Below are positions 1-11,500 of a DNA stretch of 64,000 nt, in pieces. Numbering within the stretch: the first letter of the stretch is position 1; each line of letters starts with the position of its first letter. Location of the stretch: NCBI GenBank assembly GCA_003864495.1, contig ML133478.1, positions 1,663,606 through 1,727,605 on the forward strand. The letters are read 5' to 3'. This stretch comes from Nemopilema nomurai (Eukaryota > Cnidaria > Scyphozoa > Rhizostomeae > Rhizostomatidae). The notes below the pieces were generated by a model, which saw nothing but the letters and a program-made list of their open reading frames with translations, did not search any database and was not told the origin of the DNA. The position numbers and the translations under genes are program-made.

Positions 1-583
1 TCCTCAGGTACGAAAGCAGTCTTAGTCGTGCGTGTGCTTTGATTGCGTCGGCCAGCTTCTGTTTGTTGCCCTTGAATGCCGCCAGTAGCTGCTGTAGTCG
101 AATCCTTGCCTTTTGCTTCCGCGTCATTTGATGGAAATTCTCTTTGGCTCCGGTGTTTACCAACGGCGTGGAAGAGCTCAGCAGTGTTTGAAGCAACTCT
201 GGGCTGCCACTTTCTTGCAGCACCTTCAGCAGCTCTGGGTTCTTGTTCGCCATTATTGCTGTAACGAGTGGATTCTCAAGCTCGTTGACTTTGTTCACCA
301 GTTCGTCCGCTGTACTTGCTAAATGTTCCGGGTGCACGTCTAAAGGCCAGTCTTCGCCAACATGGTGGACCAATGGATGGTCAGGTGCCTCGTTAGGGGG
401 ATGCCCCACTGCAGTTATTCCGGGGTGGTCAGCTCCTATTTTCGTTGGTAGTGGTTGGGTTCCAGACGGCCTGTGTGTTAGAGGCTGCTTCCCGATTTTG
501 TTAGTGAGCGGGTTCCCCCCGGCCTTGTTAGGTTCTGGTTTTGCAGGTTTCACCGGCTCTGCGGGTTTATCGTCCCCTAACAT
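1..583 (-). CDS. uncharacterised proline-rich ORF, cut by left window edge; candidate viral phosphoprotein-position gene
   Basis: Reading leftward from an ATG at 583-581, the frame stays open for 194 codons to the window edge, so the C-terminus is missing. The frame is also open upstream of this ATG to a TGA near 690. The first half is rich in Pro, Lys and acidic residues and looks disordered. The second half is helical in character and ends in a basic Lys/Arg/Gln-rich helix-like stretch. It follows the next ORF (710-1330) on the same strand with only about 130 bases between them. Base composition is clearly GC-richer than the rest of the window. I do not recognise the protein. Its position after a nucleoprotein-like ORF and its disordered-then-helical composition resemble a phosphoprotein gene of a negative-strand RNA virus, but that is inference. 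It could also be an exon of a host gene. Confidence 0.4.
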   Translation of the reverse strand, partial: MLGDDKPAEPVKPAKPEPNKAGGNPLTNKIGKQPLTHRPSGTQPLPTKIGADHPGITAVGHPPNEAPDHPLVHHVGEDWPLDVHPEHLASTADELVNKVNELENPLVTAIMANKNPELLKVLQESGSPELLQTLLSSSTPLVNTGAKENFHQMTRKQKARIRLQQLLAAFKGNKQKLADAIKAHARLRLLSYLR

Positions 584-709
584 TTGTTTTAGTTGTTCTT
601 CAAGAGCCGGCTTTGTTTTCACGGGGGGTGCCAAGGCTGGATGTAGAAGGTGTGGAGGTATTGTGGGGTCCTCTTGGGAGTGTGAGCCGAGAAATCCGCC
701 TCAACGGCT

Positions 710-1330
710 TCAAGGCAGTTGGTCAGTCTTTCCTCTCTTGCACACTTCGCTTAGCCTGAATCCGCTGACAAGGAACCGCACCCGTTTCCGGACCTCGTCG
801 CGTTCCAGCTTTCCCGCGCGGTTCAGGTCGTGGGCGATGATGCGCAGCAGGTCCGCGCTGCTGTGATGCCCGAGAATCCGCGACATTGATGCTCCGATCA
901 GCTGGTATGTAAACTGCTGACCAGCTCCGACCAACTTAGAAACGCGTTCTTTCTCGCCCTTGTTGAGTCCCGGTACTGTCTGTAAGCAGCGCATGATTAT
1001 GGAGCCAGTGTATGGTCCGACTTTTGCCAGTGACCCACTGCCTATGCTCAGCTTGTCCGTCAAGTAGTCGAACACGCTCTGGGTGCTTGTCGATGCTGGC
1101 ACTTGGAATTCGTTGTACCGTGTTGCCATGACAACCCAATGTCTGCACTGCTTTATCGACACTGCTGAGTCAGCAATGTCTAAGACAGACTTCAAGTTGT
1201 CCTCGATCACTTGTTTGAACGATGGATTGTCATATCCGGACGTCCACTTGTCAATCATTCTCTCCGCTTTCGAGCTTCCAAACTCCACTCTAATCATGCA
1301 TGCCATTAGTAAGTATCCTTCGAGAATCAT
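710..1330 (-). pseudogene. nucleoprotein-like ORF, probably 5'-truncated; candidate endogenous negative-strand RNA virus element
   Basis: A 206-codon minus-strand ORF runs from an ATG at 1330 to a TGA at 710. The same frame continues upstream without ATG to about 1405, where a TGA closes it, so the present ATG may not be the original start. The product is an all-helical, moderately basic protein without signal peptide or membrane segment. Its middle third holds conserved-looking Gly-Pro-Tyr and His-Trp motifs of the kind seen in viral nucleoproteins. About 240 open codons is roughly half the usual length of mononegavirus nucleoproteins, so if the assignment is right the N-terminal half is lost. 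Local composition is GC-richer than the host sequence, and a second ORF of different character follows on the same strand. Family assignment is tentative (bornavirus-, nyamivirus- or chuvirus-like relatives are all possible). Confidence 0.4.
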
Positions 1331-1958
1331 TTTGTGGTAGAGTTGTTTCGAATGCTCGAGTTGGCTTTGGCTGAGAAGGGCTTTTCTGGTTGCCTGTTGA
1401 TAAATAATACTAGTTCATACTCGTTGTTCGTTATTTTTATTGTCAGATTCTACTTTTACAATTCAAGGAAGATTTAAGATTGTACCAATTGGAAAGCTTT
1501 GTGTAGATCTCAAGTAACCGATATTCTTTTAAGCTAGAGGAAGCAGCAAGGTTCTCAGAGAAGATTTTAGCATCCTCGAGACAAGCTAATCGTACCCAAC
1601 CCTTGTCACTTGGCGTTCATTATCCACCACACCCCCCCCCCCGCGTCACAAACTAGCACCTAAATCACTAAATATAGTGAATGGTTTGTGATAAAGTATT
1701 TGCTGCATCACAGAGAATTTCCTAATAAACTCAACTATCGAGTGAATTTAAGTGATGACTGCCGGTGTCCAGACAGTCTTCTTATATGCCTGACTTTATG
1801 ATGTACTATAAAGTTATGATGTAATTATGAAGTTATAATGACATATTTGAAGGCTTTCTTCAATCACAGACGAAGTTTGACTTGCGTGCGGAATCGATAG
1901 TTTCCCATCTACAGATAACCATCCAAAATTTTGTTTTATTTCACTGCACCACACATAC

Positions 1959-2228
1959 CTTGTATTGCCTTTGCAACTCATCGATATCCAGCAACGGGGC
2001 TATTTCCGCTGTTGGTGCGAGTAAACATGGATTATTTATATAGTCAACATTATATTGTAGATCACGAGTCAGTGCTGGGATAGGGTTTCGTTTCTCTTTT
2101 ATTTTAAAGTCCTCGAAGCTTTTCACATAGTTCCCAGCAGCATCCGTTCTTGTGCCGCATATTGAATAGCAAACCAATAGCGTCAGAATTGTAGCTCCGG
2201 AGAGCTCATAGTTCTTTCTCTGCTGCAT
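1959..2228 (-). CDS. candidate first coding exon of an unrecognised secreted or type II membrane protein
   Basis: On the minus strand an ATG at 2228 opens a 90-codon frame that ends exactly at a consensus donor (AAG|GTATGT, donor bases at 1958-1957). Residues about 11-26 form a hydrophobic segment suitable as a signal peptide or signal anchor. The following 60 residues are polar and contain a Tyr-Ile-Asn-Asn-Pro-Cys stretch. I do not recognise the family; a Golgi enzyme stem region is one possibility. If the exon is real, the gene continues left and its first intron contains, or runs into, the GC-rich virus-like ORFs at 1-1400. The downstream exons are not in the window. Confidence 0.35.
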
Positions 2229-2868
2229 TTCGCCGATTCAATGTCTCTAACCGATGCCTTCCTTCTAACTCTAGCTGACGCGGTTTATCTCTGCCACATT
2301 TCTTATCCGCGGTTGCATGTCTTCTCTTCACACCTGCATAACAAGCAGGCTACTTCGATAACCACAAACTAGGCAATTTGTTTACAAAACCAATTTCTTT
2401 CGATTCAACCCGATTCAGTAACTGGCAACAATCAAACTATCCTCATTGATCTTCGACAGCTCAGCGACCAATCACGTCCGCAAAATCAATCGTGTCCTGT
2501 CAGTCACTGTCGGTTGTCAACCTGGAATTATGTCTGTTTTAAATATTAAAATTCGTTCAAACTTTGTTATTTGTTTTTCGGATCAGTTTTTGTCGCCGAG
2601 TTGTACGGTGAGCGTCGGTGAATCACGAGCTGCCCCTGACCACCTGGTTGAGTGACTTTGAACACAAGTCAATCATTTGGAGATGTTTTCCATGTTAGCG
2701 CAAATAATCAAAGTTACAGGTGGCATCAATGAGCACCCAACCTTAAAATCACTTCCAAGGTTTTCGCTTCGTTACTATTTGGTAAAAGTATTGGAATGAC
2801 CCGGGTCTTTTAAAGGCTGCCAAAGTTGGCCTTGTATCTATATTTTCAATGTACTTCACTCAAACTAC
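2229..2868. other. intergenic; possible promoter region for the minus-strand exon
   Basis: I see no convincing coding exon. The sequence GACCAATCAC near 2467 contains a CCAAT box about 240 bases upstream of the minus-strand ATG at 2228. Nothing else could be assigned. Confidence 0.3.
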
Positions 2869-3087
2869 CATTACGCATAACAGATATTTTTCCAAACGTT
2901 TTATTTATGTAGCAAAACATCTTGGCATTTTGTCTCATTGAATAGATTTTACGTTGATAGTTTAAAGACAATGTTTCAATTCGGTAAACCACCTTGCCAG
3001 CTTCTTCCACGTTACGGGCATCTTCAAAGGCATTTGTTTGGAAAAGTGCACATTCATAGAGCGAACATTTTCCCTGCCCTGTATTAC
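2869..3087 (-). CDS. possible internal exon, weakly FGF-like; gene unidentified
   Basis: On the minus strand a 219-base open segment is preceded by a pyrimidine-rich acceptor (TTTTCCAG at 3095-3088) and followed by a GT donor (GTAGTT at 2868-2863). It carries one leftover base at each end, so it is phase-symmetric. The frame contains a Phe-Cys-Tyr-Ile-Asn-Lys...Gly-Lys pattern that reminds me of the 'YICMNKKGKL' region of FGF beta-trefoil domains, preceded by a beta-strand-like stretch. The match is weak, with an apparent insertion. I could not find the neighbouring FGF exons that should carry the rest of the fold. Treat it as an unidentified exon or pseudo-exon. Confidence 0.22.
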
Positions 3088-3385
3088 CTGGAAAATGGGG
3101 CTTTGGGTAAAAAGTGTGTTGAAGAATGATAATTAAAATTTGATTTACGCTCAAACTCGCATGATTAGTTACCCCTCCATTTAAGTTTCATTTGATTATT
3201 TCGGGAGCTTCATTGATTATTTCACAACGTTTATGAAACTCTATCATCAAGCTTCAATTGGTATTATTTGGTAATTATGAACGAACATATTTGTTTATGC
3301 TCGTTCAAGTTTTGTAAACCAAGAACTTAGAATGGTGGAACTGGCATTCTGGGTTGACTCTTGATAAGATTTGATTTTTCTGCAG

Positions 3386-3514
3386 AGTTCCAGTCGAAAA
3401 TCGTCTGCAGCTTCAATTAGTGGCGCAAGTCCAGTGGACAGCCCTAAAACAAAGAAGAAGAAAGGCTTCCTTGCCAAGGGAAAGAAGATATTCTCCAAAC
3501 TCAAAGGGAAGTGA
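3386..3514 (+). CDS. candidate terminal coding exon, Ser-rich then Lys-rich C-terminal tail, gene unidentified
   Basis: A strong acceptor (pyrimidine tract ending TTTTTCTGCAG at 3385) opens a 43-codon frame ending in TGA at 3512-3514. The predicted tail is serine/alanine-rich at first, then a polybasic segment with a Lys-Lys-Lys-Lys-Gly-Phe-Leu motif and a Phe-Ser-Lys-Leu-Lys-Gly-Lys end. That is typical of membrane- or microtubule-proximal basic tails. An AATAAA at 3942-3947, about 430 bases after the stop, fits a 3' UTR. Upstream exons were not found and may lie off the left edge. The opposite strand also has an open frame here beginning with a hydrophobic segment. I prefer the plus-strand reading because of the acceptor and poly(A) signal. 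Confidence 0.38.
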   Translation, partial: SSSRKSSAASISGASPVDSPKTKKKKGFLAKGKKIFSKLKGK

Positions 3515-3941
3515 TTGCGTTCCTCTTACAGCGATACCCGCGGATTCACAAACCAGCAATTGAGATTCAGGCTGGAGATCCAAGGAACAAACGATTGCAT
3601 CCTGCTGTTGCTATATCGCAGATGTTGCTTCCATGGATGTGTCGGTCTTTCTCCATTTGTGTATTACTTTCAACATTAATGGGGATTTTAGCCGATGTCT
3701 TTTTACCCTGTACATTAAAGATTTGTAGAAAAGGACTGTACATTTTCTAGTGATGGTATTTTCAGGGGCATTTGGATAATTAGGTAATAGCATTTGTACG
3801 CATAGCGGTTATGTTTGCGGTTACTTTGTGTCTTTAATAGTTTTTGATTGAAAATACATCTCAAGTTCATCCATGATTTTCAACTCTGGCAGAATTTAAA
3901 TATGTTCAACAGCTATTCAAATAATTCGTTATTTATAGTAT

Positions 3942-3947
3942 AATAAA
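3942..3947 (+). terminator. AATAAA polyadenylation signal for the 3386-3514 exon
   Basis: Canonical hexamer about 430 bases after the TGA of the plus-strand terminal exon. Assignment is by position only. Confidence 0.35.
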
Positions 3948-3959
3948 ATTCAGAAAAAG

Positions 3960-5410
3960 ACCCCACCCCATTCCTTCTGATAGACTTTGTTTGCTTGAGC
4001 GTCAAATCTAATTTGCCTTTTCACTCATTTCATCTAGCGCTATTTTTCCAAAAATGACTATTTTACGAGGGTAGTTCATTAACGTGCTGTTTTTGTATAT
4101 GGAGCATGTCACGTGGGTTTCTTTTAGCAAAGCTCAAAGTCTTGATTGGCCACCACATAGCAAGCAAATGAATGTTGTTGCTGTTGTGTTGTAACAATGG
4201 CTAATTTTGGCCAAATACCTCGGGCCTTATTGTATAATACCACGCTATTATAGATCACCTATTGTACCCTGGGGTGTCGCATTTATCTCATCTTCCGTGT
4301 TCTGTAAATTCCATCTCCTTTTTAGCAGTTGAGTAGCCTCGATTAATTGGATGCTCTTGCGATGGGAAATATCTCTATATTTGGAAATTAGATAACGGCG
4401 ATTTTTATCCTGTTTATTCGTAACTGGGCGCATAGGACTTCGATTTTCTCAATCCGCATACCATGTAAATTTCAGGACCCCCTTATCTTCTTCTTGCCCT
4501 CTTATTTCAACAAGTTTCATGTAATGAAGACAATCCGAATATGTTCAATAATATTTCAGTATATTTCATACTATTTTGCCATGGCAAGGCCGAACGTGGT
4601 GATATCTAACTTTGGGCAGTAATTTTGTTTTTTCTTGAAAAGTAGTCAAAATGTTGGGGCAGTTGATGACAAAAGGATAACTTCCATCATTTCAGAATTT
4701 CAGCAAAATTTTTATAGATCGTATTTTGCAACATGCTGTCAAGTAATATGGAGATAGAAACATCGAACTGTATTTCGCCTGTAGAGTAAAAGTAGTCGCA
4801 AGCTAACGACTTTTATCGGCAGTTCCTGAAAATAGATAAAAAATATGTTTTATGGTATCAGATAAGATTGTCGTATGTACTTGAAATTGCATTGTAAATG
4901 TCATCTTTTAACTTAAGAATTGGCGTATAGCTATATTTGCACAATATGTAGACAGTGTGAAGCACAGAAAGTTGTTTTTATTCCACGTGGGCTCTTTAAC
5001 TTCATCAGCATCATTAACATCGATGTGTTCATATGTGCCTGGGTTCGAAAGCTTGCTGTATTAACGACATGGAAGACATCTTATCGACATGGAAGACAGT
5101 CATGTTGTACAAAATCTTGTCTCATAGGTCTTCACAACAATAGGTTGCCATTGATTTCAAGAAATTATTTTGAAGAATCTTTATGTACATGGATACATAA
5201 CTGATAGTTGCATAGCGCAACGTTCTTTATGGATAGTTCCTTTGCAAACTTCAAACGGTACGTCACAGAGCAGGCTTGATCGTGCATTACAGGATATCAG
5301 CTTTGAATGACTAGCTAGCCTAGAATTTCACGGATATGTTTGGAGAGAGCATCCCTCGTCGAAAAATTACTTTTATAAAGTTATTTTTGATAGAGACCAG
5401 TGATAGCAAC
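3960..5410. other. intergenic spacer, no gene seen
   Basis: AT-rich sequence without an exon I can support. The only structure noted is a short direct repeat near 5067-5098, where the 14-mer CGACATGGAAGACA occurs twice. Confidence 0.5.
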
Positions 5411-5419
5411 GGATAGAGA

Positions 5420-5551
5420 GGATCCCGGCGCGAGAAAGAGGCTCACCAAATAGGCGCGTTGAAGACTCTAGGCATGCGTCGTCGAAATTTGGCGCGAAGG
5501 ACCGGGCGATCGAGACACACACGAAAATTTGTCCTACGAAATTTTATCATA
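5420..5551 (+). promoter_or_regulatory. RPA1 promoter / 5' UTR with E2F-type site
   Basis: The 130 bases before the RPA1 ATG are much richer in CpG than the surroundings. They contain TTTGGCGC at 5488-5495, the exact core of the E2F consensus TTTSSCGC, plus further GGCGCG motifs near 5427 and 5454. E2F control of replication genes, including RPA subunits, is established in other animals. That this site works here is inference. Confidence 0.55.
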
Positions 5552-8500
5552 ATGTCGATGTCAATGCTATCAACAGGGGTTATCAAGGTATCTGTTTACT
5601 GCTGCTATATTTAGTTACTAGTTTTTTGCTATTAAACTATCAAAAGATTGCAAATTTGATTCCTGAAAAAGAATTGTGCAGACTGGTTGACATCTAAATT
5701 ATGAAAAGTCAACGCAAAAGCTCAAAGTATGTTGTACTAAATCAAAGTTTGATACCATCTACCACTTTACCCAGATTAATATATCAACATTGGTTAGTCA
5801 AATGTGGGCATCGAACTTGTTACCAAATTTCAGTTACATGCCGTGTTGACGACTTAGTGGTGTTCAGCTTGTAAGAGCCCGTCAAGTATTACGTAAAGTT
5901 ACGAGACTTGTTGGGTACCGTTTATTTTGTGTTGCAGCAGGGAAATAATAAAAACATCTTAAATATTTATGCAAAGTGGTTGTCAAAGTCTAATTTCTCT
6001 GTATAGAAAGGAAAGAAAGTGTATACTAAAGTCTTACAGGCTGTAAGTTATAGGATGTTAAGTTATAAGTTAGGATGATTTAGCAAAAGACTTCCGCAAA
6101 AGTGAAATTATAATGATTGGCAGTTTGGTGTTTGGTCAATGTGACTCAATCACACAGTCTTCAAGATCATGCAAAGATGCTGTTTGTAATAACAAAAAAA
6201 AAAGTGCCAATGTTGTGGCCAATCACCACTGATGTTACATGCAAGTTGAAGACAGTGGCTTAATCAGCTACTGACAATGTTTGCTATTCATCATTTCAGT
6301 ACAGTATGCAAATGAAATAGGATGGATAAATATAATTTCAACCATAAAAACTTGGTATTCCTGAGATCCCTTCACTTGCATGGCATCAACCCTCCAAATG
6401 AATATAGCCATATAATCAGATGAGGAAGGTAGCAAAATTTCTCAGGGTTTTCTGAAATTTCACTTTTTGCAGGATCCCTTCTTTCTACAGCAATTTTATT
6501 TAAATATTGTGCTATTATGAGTTTTAGGTAGTCAGGTTTCTTGTTATTTAGTCAAAGTTTGACAAATTACCTGTAAAACCATGCCCTATTTATATGCCAT
6601 AAGGCAATTGCTTGTTTTTCTTTTGTTCTTTACATAAGTAATTTTCTTTAACAGGAAATTTTGGTTGCTGATGGGGACAACCTTCCTTCCAATCCAGTGG
6701 TACAAGTGCTTGTAAGTTTTTTTATTCCTTTTACTAGTTTTGCAATGCTAAGCTTATTGTTATCAGGTTTGCTAGGAATTTCGATCACAATGATGCTTGC
6801 TTTATACCAAGAATAATAAAGTGGTCTTGCATCTTGTTGTTGCATTTTTCATATTTATTGTAAACTCATTATGTTATAAATTGGTTTGATTTTCTTTGTT
6901 AAAGGGTTTGAAAAAACTTCAGTCAACAAAAGGCCCTGACCGGTTCAGGTATTTATTTACAAATTTGTTGCTTGCTTATTCATCATGGCATGGATCCATT
7001 TTTCTTTAACTGCACTTTATAAAATGGTATGTTTTATCTTCTTTTGTACTTTGTTTTAATATGATGTTGTTGAAATTCAGTTTAAATTTGTTCACTCTTG
7101 GATTTTGCAAAGTTTTAAATTGTCCTTTTTCATGATATTCATGACCTTGTTTACAGAGTTGTTTTGTCAGATGGCCAGAACTATTATACTTGTAAGTGTG
7201 TTCAGATTAATAATTACTATGATTTAGCTAATAAACTTAAGTAACTATTTTTTCATTTTTAAGCAAAAGTACCATTTATTACTTATCTTCATGAAAGTTT
7301 ACATGCTAAGAATGTTGCCCACCAAGCACACCAAGAAGCTAAGTCAGGCAATGAACACTTTTTTGTGTGATTCAAATGTGATTACAGGTCATGTAATTTT
7401 TTTCTTATAAGTTTAACCTTTTTGTTTCATTTTCATTGCATATAATATCTTTGTTAAAGATTTTTGACTTGTTTGGAAGCCTCCCTACATTTTTCTATTT
7501 ACAACATCTTAATAGTATTTGCAAGTTTGTGATTGCTATTGACTTCCAGCTGCAATGCTTGGAACGCAATTGAATGAAATGGTGGAAATGGGAAATATTG
7601 AGGCAAAATGTATTGCTCAACTGGAACAGTATACTTGTAATGTCGCACAAAATACAAGGTTAGCATTGTATATACTAAGGAAATATCTACTCTAGATGCA
7701 ATATTTTTATGCCTATGCAAGTTTTCAGTTAAGCTACAAGTAGGTGCTATAAGTAACAAAACATAACCAGTATCAATGCAACATATTTGCTTAAAAGATT
7801 TGTTTATAATGTAGCAAAATTATATTTGCAGACCATTCTTTATGACTATGATAATTTTCCCACATGTATCAAAGGATAAAACAGTGAATGGACGTTTCTG
7901 GAAATTAGTCCATGTAGGATCATTTTTGCACTGTTAGGTTTGTGTAAGGTCGTTTCTTGCTTGGGTACCTCTGCTTCTGTAAATTCCTAATTTCTAAGAA
8001 CAACTAGGGTTGATTACCTATAGTCACTGCCACATAAGGGTTTACAAAAGAATTAAATTTAAAAAAATGTTATCTGGAACTTTTAAATTTTAGAAAAGTC
8101 ATTGTGGTTTTGGGAATGAAGATAATCAAGCCAGCGTCAGACATTTCTGGCAAAATTGGTCAGCCTGAACAGCTTAGTGATCAAATAACAGTCATTGAAG
8201 AGATGGCAAAGGAAATGAAATCACAAAGTGAGTCATTTTGATATCATTACCAAGAAAAATGTGGTTTAGCATTAACATTTAAAGGTTTATCCAATGCCTT
8301 TTTGACATCCATTGGTTTTGGTGACCTATCTTGTTTGACTTAATAAAGAAAGCCTTTAATCTAAATTTTTTCCATTACTTTGTTTGCAAAGTTTCAGGTT
8401 TTTAAAAAAATGTACCTTTGTAGATGGAGCAAAAGATCAGCATCAAAGTTTTAATCAGCAGAAGCAGCCATTAAGGAATTCAGAAAAAGGTAGCTCATTT

Positions 8501-11500
8501 TAAATTTCTTTAGATACTGTTTAATGTGTCATTTCAATCAGTGTATTATGTTGAGTCATACACTTGGTATAGAATGTATATGGCAAGCAACTTAACTAAT
8601 TAAAAATCCTAAATAATTATTAAAGGCTCCATCAGTGCAGAATAATATAGGTTTATTGAGAAAGGTAGTGATTCTGAAATTGCTAAAAAGGTATGGAGGC
8701 CCACAACAGTCATTTGTCTTGCAAAAAGGTGATATCTTTGCGATGCAGCCAAGATGACAGATTATTTTTTGTTGCTTAAAAGGTTATAACCCTGCCATAT
8801 GATACGTGCCCCTCAAAACCCATACATCACAATTATTGAAAATGCATTGCTTTTCATAAAAAATCTGATTAAAAAAATCCTTTGAAGCCCAAGTAGCAGT
8901 TGGTTGATGGGTTTCTTTAAGTCTGGATAGATATTTCGTGTTGGTAAACAACAATTTAGTTTTCCTTATTGCTCCCTTAAAATTTTAGCATTTGGTAATG
9001 GAACAGCTCATGGCCAATCAAACCCCTATGGTGCAAGTAAGGGTGGTGCCTTTTATGGTGGAGGGTGAGTTGTTTCTTGAAGCTGTTTTAGCTCAAAATT
9101 AACAATGTTGATAAATGTATGATAAGCACTATTTACAGGATTGTTTTCAGTTTGCAGAAAGGCACTCAGCCGTGCCTGTTGCAGTTTTTTGATTAACTTC
9201 TTCAATTAACTTTGAAACAACTTCCACTTTTAGAATTTAGCCAACTATAGTTTTGTGTCAAAAAGTCACTGCTTGATGCCCACAGGAAGCTGCTTATGAG
9301 TGGCCAATGGCACCAAATGGGCCAATGAGTCAGGTTTTAATCTTTGCTAAGTATAAATATCAAATGGCGTTCTTGAGAGTTTATCAGTTGTTAAACAGAA
9401 TGCATTGCAGATAAGGATGAACTAGCAGAAAGCAGTTTCATCTCTTGTTTGTTAGGTGGGACTGAAAAAGACTAGCGAGGGAGACTAAATATGAAACAGA
9501 ATTAATTTTCACTCGACCATCGTATCATGTTTGGTTCAATAATTTGACATTCTCCCGGGGCTACATTAGACGAGACTTTCTTTAGGGGTGCCAAAAAAGA
9601 GCAGATTTGTTTCCAAGTATCTCATTTGTGAAGCGCCTTGATTTTCATCAGGGCAAGATTACAATTTTAATACAGTTTTACATTCATTGCTAGAGCTTTT
9701 GCATTTGAAAACAAGATATTGTTTCTCATTACTTTTGTAAATCTGCCTCCTTTCTGATAGGCAATTTTGTAAGGGATGTAATTTGCCCATTGTACTGTAT
9801 ATACTCCTTCTCTGATTGGGCAATGCTTTACATCTCTCTGTCACTCACATACTATTATTATCATCTCTGATCTGCCAACATCTAGAAACTACACATGGAC
9901 ATTTCAATGAGTGGCATTTTGTCGGTATTCTTAGAATATTTTACTCGTTTCAGTTCAAAGATGCAAAGCAAGCCTCAAGCAGCAGGGGGTATGATTGTTC
10001 ATCCAATCGGCAGCCTAACACCGTACCAGAACAGGTATCTTGCAATACGTATTTTCTTTTATTAAATTAACTTTTGGGAGATACCATTTCTTGCCATGTT
10101 GGAAAGTAAAATATTTAGACATTTGTCACTTCTCTTTTGTATTTACTGGATTTTCTTTTAGATGGACAATAAGGGCAAGAGTGACTAATAAAAGCTCAAT
10201 AAGGACATGGAGCAACTCAAGAGGAGAAGGAAAACTTTTTAGTGTTGATTTGTTAGATGAGACTGTAAGTGGAAATCTCTTGTGTTGTCCTATTCATCCT
10301 CTAAATTTTATGAGACATGGTACCATATAACACTTTTCATTTTATTGCATTGAGATGTTCAGCACAACATTCATTGAATTGTCTGGTGGATCTATTTTAT
10401 CAGGGAATTTTTGATATAATTGAATAGGTTGTGAGTAAGATATTTAACTGCATGCGAATTATACATTATCATTGTTCTAATTGAGTAGTATTTTATTCCA
10501 TAACTAGAAATGGCTTATGATGCTTGCCTTTTGGTTTTTGATGATAAAAACCTAATCTCTTACTTCATTCATTAGTTTATCAATTTTTTTATTATCATTT
10601 CTATAGTTAGTATTTCAGTCTTTAGCTAGGACTGCCCTGTGTCGGTTTGCTTAGTCATCAAAGCTGTAACAAGTTTGAAGTAAACTTAAGTAAAGATAAT
10701 TTAAATTTTTAGAAAAAGAATTTTGAACTTTGCACTTTATGATAGCTGTGATCAAATGGCTGCTGTCTGCCTTTTAAACAGTGTATTGCCATTTTTTGTA
10801 TCAGCTTAAACTATCAGGGTGTTTTTGCAGGGAGAGATCAAAGCCACTGGCTTCAATGATGCTGTTGACAAGTTTTATGAGACATTAGAGCTTGGAAAGG
10901 TTTGCGATTTCCAATAAAGTGACACTTATGTTTTTAAAATGAGTGTATGTTGCATCGATTGAGTCTTGTGGGCCTAAAATGAAGGTTGTCCAAGAAACCC
11001 TAATTTCCAAATTTGGCCTCCAGGGGGTCAAGAGGATAATTGTGATATGTTTCAGCTATGGTAAAGAACCAGAGGTTACCTATAACTGGGAGTCATTAGA
11101 AGGCAAAGTCATTGGCAGTTAATATGTAGTCATTGACATAATGCTTTCTTTTTATTATTGCCAGCTTCTTAAAGGCACTTCTCCCTGTGTTGCAGCACTA
11201 GAATAGGTTTTGTTTTTGTTTTTGCAGATTTATTACATTTCAAAGGGATCATTGAGAACAGCAAATAAACAGTACACATCACTGAAGAATGACTATGAAA
11301 TGTACTTGAACAATGATTCTATGATAGAACCGGTTAGTTGCCCTATTTTTAAGTATTGTGCTTTGATTGCAATAGTGTATTTTTGAATGAAGATATTGGT
11401 CATAATTGATTGACCCGTTTGGACCAGCCTCTATGTTTGTAGTTGTTGTGGTCCATTGTTCACATTACATTGACGCATTGAATTCTATTCCATTCTTAAG

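Noticed and set aside
1629..1641. Poly-C tract
   Set aside because: Simple homopolymer with no associated feature.
3295..3504. Minus-strand frame with an N-terminal hydrophobic segment opposite the 3386-3514 exon
   Set aside because: It is the complement of the lysine-rich tail, lacks a good donor, and the plus strand has a strong acceptor and poly(A) signal.
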